From a virus, in the IMG/VR virus record IMGVR_UViG_3300044922_000289, positions 1 through 31,371 of that record: a DNA stretch of 31,371 nucleotides; one strand, 5' to 3'. Of the stretch, positions 29,503-31,371 are shown piece by piece (position 1 is the stretch's first letter; every line of letters starts with the position of its first letter). Under the pieces are notes generated by a model. That model was not told the DNA's origin. It did no database searches and saw nothing but the letters and a program-made list of their open reading frames with translations. The position numbers and the translations under genes were made by a program.

Positions 29503-29756
29503 CGGGCCACCGCCTCGACGATCTCGAAGGCCAGCGCCTCGCGGAGCGCGTCGAGCCGCTGCCGCATCTCGGGGCTTGCCCACCGGGGGGCGGAGACGAA
29601 GTTCGCGACGGTCTTCTCCGCGAGGTCGCGACGTCCAGCGAACTTGACCTGGCGGCGACCCTCGGGCCAGGTGATGATGACTGCGTGCGTGTACGTGCGC
29701 TCCGTCTTGCGGGTGTAGGTCTGACCGTCTGCGGCGGTTGCGGTGTAGGTCGTCAT
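29499..29756 (-). CDS. First gene of the 29756 operon, 85 aa
   Basis: ATG directly after the shared leader. Sequence MTTYTATAADGQTYTRKTER then THAVIITWPEGRRQVKFAGR is a small beta sheet, followed by a helical C-terminal part (SPEMRQRLDALREALAFEIV). The N-terminal strands are similar to small actinophage proteins often carried in accessory loci, but no function is known. Confidence 0.65.
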   Translation of the reverse strand: MTTYTATAADGQTYTRKTERTYTHAVIITWPEGRRQVKFAGRRDLAEKTVANFVSAPRWASPEMRQRLDALREALAFEIVEAVAR

Positions 29757-29835
29757 CGGGGTTGCTCCTGTCGGTTCCGGCGGGCGGGGTTGCCCGATAG
29801 GACAACCGTAGCGTATGCCTAGCGTCCCGGTCCAA
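29757..29835 (-). promoter_or_regulatory. Promoter, inverted repeat and 13-bp leader for the 29756 operon
   Basis: Leader cggggttgctcct at 29757-29769 abuts the ATG. Inverted repeat ggttg-N10-caacc spans 29788-29807. On the minus strand the -10 TACGGT overlaps the distal arm and TTGGAC (29830-29835) is a possible -35, spacing 19. It shares GACGCTAGGC and CGCTAC with the 10852-10883 element. Confidence 0.68.
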
Positions 29836-29858
29836 TCGGGGGGTCCTCCGGCGCGTCG

Positions 29859-29880
29859 CGCCCCTGCCCGCTGGGGGGCG
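29859..29880. terminator. Short hairpin downstream of the large terminase gene
   Basis: Arms cgcccc (29859-29864) and ggggcg (29875-29880) pair over six bases with a 10-base loop, 18 bases beyond the terminase stop at 29898. A weak terminator before the accessory promoter; low strength. Confidence 0.35.
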
Positions 29881-29897
29881 GATAGGGGGCCGCTGCC

Positions 29898-31145
29898 CTA
29901 GAGGATGATGACCCGGGGATCCGCTCCGGCCCGCTCCCACTCGGCGAGTTGGCTCATCATCGCGAGCGCGATCGCCGCGTCGATCGACCTCGAGCGGACC
30001 CGCTTATCGAGCCGCCACCCCTGCGGCACTTCCCGGACCCCGGCGGAGAGGACCTGCTCCGAGACCTCGTCGTCGCCTTCGTGTCGGAGCCTGCCCTCCA
30101 TGATCAGGTCGTAGAGCAGTTGCGAGGCGGGCACCATGCGAACGTGCGACTGAGGGAACATCTCGACAGGGAGACCTTCGCCGTCGAGCCGCTGCGCGAC
30201 GGGCACCATCTGGAACGGGTCGAACGCGATGCGGCGGACGTCATACGTCGACGCGAGATCGCGGAGCAGGGACTCCACCATCTCATAGTCAAGGAAGCCG
30301 ATGGACTCGTCCGCTCGCATGATCCAGACGCGCGTGTTCAGTTTCCCGTCGTCGGCCCATTGACCCATCGCGATCGCCGTCGAGTCGCGCCTCGAGCCCG
30401 CGTCGACCGCGATGTAGACCGGGAGCGCCGGATCGAACTCGACCGGACCCTCGCACTCCTCCCAAGACTCGCGAGAGACCCAGAGCGTCCCGCCTGCCTC
30501 ATACCATTCGTTCCCGTGGAGGCGCCGGAAGACGGGCTCCGGGAGGGAGTCCCGCTGATCGGCGAGGAACTCCTCCGTGACCCAGGATGCGGGGTTGGCT
30601 TCCTTGAAGGCGTCGAGGTCGGAGAGCGGCGTCCCCGGTGGGACTGAGCGCCAGTAGCAGAACAGGCGAGGATCCTTGCCTGAAACACCGCGCTCATAAA
30701 GTGACCACAGCGGTCCTCGCTTCTCCGGTCCCGCCGTCGTGATCGTCAGGATCAGCGGCTCGAGGCGGGCTGCCGTGCCCGTCCGCATCGCCTCATACTG
30801 CTCGGCGTCCCGGTGAACGTGGTACTCGTCGATGATCGCCGCGTGCGGGTTCAGACCGTGCTGCAGATCCGCGTCGGCGGAGAGCGCCCGGTAGATCCCG
30901 GACGTCTCGGGGACCTCCATCACGGAGCGGTAGACCCGGACCGCGCTCCGGAACGGGGAACCCTTAGCCATATCCGCTGCCGTCCGGTAGACCAGGCTCG
31001 CTTGCTTCCGGTCGCCCGCTAGGGAGTAGACCTCCGCCCCGAACTCCCCATCAGCGAGGAGGAGATAGAGAGCGGCAGCGGCGGCGAGTTCTGACTTCCC
31101 ATTCTTGCTAATCGAGGGAGGCCGATGAGAGCCTCCCTGTACCAC
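29898..31145 (-). CDS. terL: Terminase large subunit, main open frame (frameshifted gene)
   Basis: 415 codons. Motifs of the ATPase and nuclease: KNGKSE Walker A (14-19), IIDEYHVH Walker B (104-111), the first nuclease acid in YIAVDAGSRRDS (D248), IAFDP (D309) and RSRSIDAAIAL near the end. The ATPase pumps DNA into the prohead and the nuclease cuts it. The first residues (VQGGSHRPPSIS) are not a natural N-terminus: the true N-terminus continues in the other frame (31019-31330), and the GTG at 31145 has no ribosome binding site. See the finding on the 5-base offset. Confidence 0.9.
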   Translation of the reverse strand: MVQGGSHRPPSISKNGKSELAAAAALYLLLADGEFGAEVYSLAGDRKQASLVYRTAADMAKGSPFRSAVRVYRSVMEVPETSGIYRALSADADLQHGLNPHAAIIDEYHVHRDAEQYEAMRTGTAARLEPLILTITTAGPEKRGPLWSLYERGVSGKDPRLFCYWRSVPPGTPLSDLDAFKEANPASWVTEEFLADQRDSLPEPVFRRLHGNEWYEAGGTLWVSRESWEECEGPVEFDPALPVYIAVDAGSRRDSTAIAMGQWADDGKLNTRVWIMRADESIGFLDYEMVESLLRDLASTYDVRRIAFDPFQMVPVAQRLDGEGLPVEMFPQSHVRMVPASQLLYDLIMEGRLRHEGDDEVSEQVLSAGVREVPQGWRLDKRVRSRSIDAAIALAMMSQLAEWERAGADPRVIIL

Positions 31146-31330
31146 CGCCGTCCGGTCTTCGGGTCGACCGTGCCGAACAGGGGCCGGATGATCTCCTGCT
31201 CCTGCCAGTCCTCGAGGACGAACGGCTGACCGGCCCAGCGGCCTTTCATGTGCTTGAGGTAGCGGGCGCAGAAGCGGACGATCCGGTCCGCGCGTGCCTC
31301 GTCGTATGCGGCGCCCTTCGGGACCTTCAT
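31019..31330 (-). pseudogene. terL: Terminase large subunit, N-terminal open frame
   Basis: Starts at an ATG overlapping the stop of the upstream gene, so this is the true N-terminus: ADRIVRFCARYLKHMKGRWA, VLEDWQEQEIIRPLFGT and RRWYREALIGLPR, the adenine-binding and pre-Walker A part of phage terminases. After GLPR the frame reads unrelated sequence (LARMGSQNSPPLP), while the Walker A motif appears in the -1 frame. It is the broken first part of the gene at 29898-31145. Confidence 0.82.
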
Positions 31331-31371
31331 GCCTGCACCTGCACGACGACGTCGGGCCGGTCGAGATCCTT
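31327..31371 (-). CDS. C-terminus of the gene upstream of the large terminase (probable small terminase)
   Basis: Only the last 14 residues (KDLDRPDVVVQVQA) and the stop are visible; the stop overlaps the terminase ATG (ATGA). Gene order makes the small terminase subunit the likely identity, but the visible part has no diagnostic motif. Confidence 0.45.
   Translation of the reverse strand, partial: KDLDRPDVVVQVQA

Noticed and set aside
31100-31120. Programmed frameshift in the terminase
   Set aside because: No slippery heptamer or following stem-loop is seen at the junction; a mutation or sequence error explains it better.
1-31371. Very frequent CTCGAG (XhoI) sites
   Set aside because: They mostly arise from Leu-Glu and Arg-Glu codons in GC-rich genes, so they are not convincing as functional sites without a count against a codon model.
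1-31371. CRISPR array or insertion sequence
   Set aside because: No regular repeat-spacer array and no transposase or terminal inverted repeats were found.

Overview
The window is one stretch of a temperate siphophage genome of a high-GC actinobacterium. The evidence is the very high GC content, a WhiB-family regulator, an HK97-type head module, a long-tail module with tape measure and major tail tube protein, a tyrosine integrase, a repressor/Cro-like switch and an attP that carries the 3' half of an actinobacterial-looking tRNA-Arg(CCU). The integrase and attP have phage genes on both sides, so this is the free (attP) arrangement and not an integrated prophage. The left edge cuts an HNH endonuclease gene and the right edge cuts the gene before the large terminase. 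In a circular map only the HNH C-terminus and most of that gene (probably the small terminase) would be missing. The host genus cannot be fixed; Microbacteriaceae or a relative is a guess.

Layout. Nearly everything is read on the minus strand, and many neighbours overlap by ATGA or GTGA. From the right edge leftward: small terminase tail, large terminase (broken by a frameshift), a three-gene insert with a secreted lysozyme-like protein (29756-28571), an HTH protein, metallophosphoesterase, DUF6378-like protein, Sm-like protein, portal, prohead protease and major capsid protein (28433-22488). Then come connectors, tail tube protein, tail assembly chaperones with a probable -1 frameshift, tape measure protein and three tail-tip proteins (22415-12455), followed by holin, amidase and a second membrane protein (12407-11265). 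A region of about 450 bp holds terminators, attP and arm-type repeats. Next are a four-gene minus-strand operon (10810-9905), the plus-strand integrase and repressor, and a divergent switch region. The long early operon (8303 down to the left edge) carries Cro-like and Xis-like proteins, a replication initiator containing a probable origin, HNH genes, an M15 peptidase, recombination genes (RusA, SSB, a possible annealing protein), WhiB and a striking number of tiny Cys-pair proteins.

Regulation. Three operons at unlinked places (starts 4716, 10810, 29756) share one upstream module: a -35/-10 pair, a GTTG-N10-CAAC inverted repeat overlapping the -10, and an identical 13-bp leader (cggggttgctcct, plus strand) touching the start codon. 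The switch region upstream of 8303 carries a degenerate version. Ten non-structural genes begin with CCCGATG. Together these suggest a phage-specific regulon for accessory and early genes, a start-associated-sequence system similar in idea to the SAS/ESAS elements described in cluster K mycobacteriophages. I regard this, the attP arms and the origin inside the initiator gene as the most interesting non-coding signals. All functional names are by reading only; no search was run.
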